Of a DNA stretch of 64,000 bases, positions 63,773 to 64,000 are shown in pieces. The stretch is taken from assembly GCA_010093685.1 (NCBI GenBank), contig MU006216.1, positions 128,632 to 192,631 on the forward strand, written 5' to 3'. The notes beneath the pieces were generated by a model, which had not been told where the DNA came from, made no database searches, and saw only the letters and a program-made list of their open reading frames with translations. The stretch is from Ophiobolus disseminans (lineage: Eukaryota; Ascomycota; Dothideomycetes; Pleosporales; Phaeosphaeriaceae). A program made the translations under genes and the position numbers. How positions within the stretch are numbered: position 1 is the first letter of the stretch; each line of letters starts with the position of its first letter.

Positions 63773-64000
63773 ATGGAACACACAATGGATACACCAGAGC
63801 AAATAGCCAACAATGCTAATGATGCTCCTCCATCTATGGAGCAAGCATTCCATGCCTTCATGTAGCAGATGGTGCAGAGCAATGCCATCAACCAGCAAAC
63901 TTTGCAAGGGCTCCAGAACGTTCTACAACAAAGTATCACCCCTCCACAGCCTAAGACAAAGAAGGAAAAGCTACCGCAGCTCTCTGAGTTTGATGGCACA
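63773..64000 (+). pseudogene. gag-like N-terminus of LTR retrotransposon, interrupted, cut by window edge
   Basis: From ATG 63773 a frame rich in Gln/Asn/Met reads 30 codons to TAG at 63863-63865. It then continues in the same frame through QMVQSNAINQQTLQGL to KEKLPQLSEFDGT at the window end. The KLP..FDGT signature marks the start of Ty3/gypsy-type fungal gag proteins. The TAG precedes CAG ATG GTG and probably was CAG, a C-to-T change typical of RIP. Pol would follow outside the window. Confidence 0.6.

Overview
The window is nuclear DNA from a filamentous ascomycete. Genes are compact and separated by short intergenic stretches. Most introns are 44-64 bp with GT...AG ends and CTAAC/CTGAC-like branch sites. 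Gene content includes HET-domain proteins, a Pth11-like rhodopsin-fold receptor, DHA1 transporters and a Ure2-like GST. This points to Dothideomycetes, probably Pleosporales, but the species cannot be read from the sequence.

Left part (1-15130): a DHA1 transporter (544-2423, -), an F-box-like gene broken by three in-frame stops (2863-3935, -), a HET gene split by a 123-bp transposon-like repeat with a perfect 9-bp target duplication (4402-5360, +), a single-pass membrane protein gene (about 5577-6512, +), a second copy of the 123-bp repeat (6698-6820), a small protein kinase (7015-8206, +) and a long coiled-coil protein (8348-10969, -). A poorly coding stretch of about 4 kb follows. It holds a relic reading frame and a 419-bp AT-rich foldback element (13859-14277).

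Central part (15133-38833) is mostly housekeeping: an HMG-box factor, GINS subunit PSF1, the DEAD-box splicing helicase PRP5 divergent from ribosome-biogenesis factor ERB1 (260 bp between them, with a 26-bp perfect palindrome), a bHLH factor, a second DHA1 transporter, two small unknown genes, a tRNA-Pro(AGG), an alkaline ceramidase, a small four-helix membrane protein, an Iec1-like C2H2 protein and a pyridoxal-reductase-like AKR.

Right part (39610-64000): a Pth11-like receptor, a HET protein with internal membrane helices, an SDR, a TBC RabGAP divergent from a Spartan-type SprT protease, an F-box-like protein, a CorA-like protein, a T5orf172/GIY-YIG protein, a Ure2-like GST and a broken M20 amidohydrolase. 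The 5' end of an LTR retrotransposon runs off the right edge.

No biosynthetic cluster is evident; genes are neighbours rather than a pathway. The most unusual observation is the tRNA-Pro gene. Besides its canonical 17-nt intron, it carries a 54-nt insert between positions 26 and 27 that has every visible hallmark of a spliceosomal intron. Other points of note are the transposon-split HET gene, transition-type nonsense decay, and an intron in the Iec1-like gene whose retention would truncate the protein. All coordinates were derived by hand; exon sums were checked for divisibility by three.
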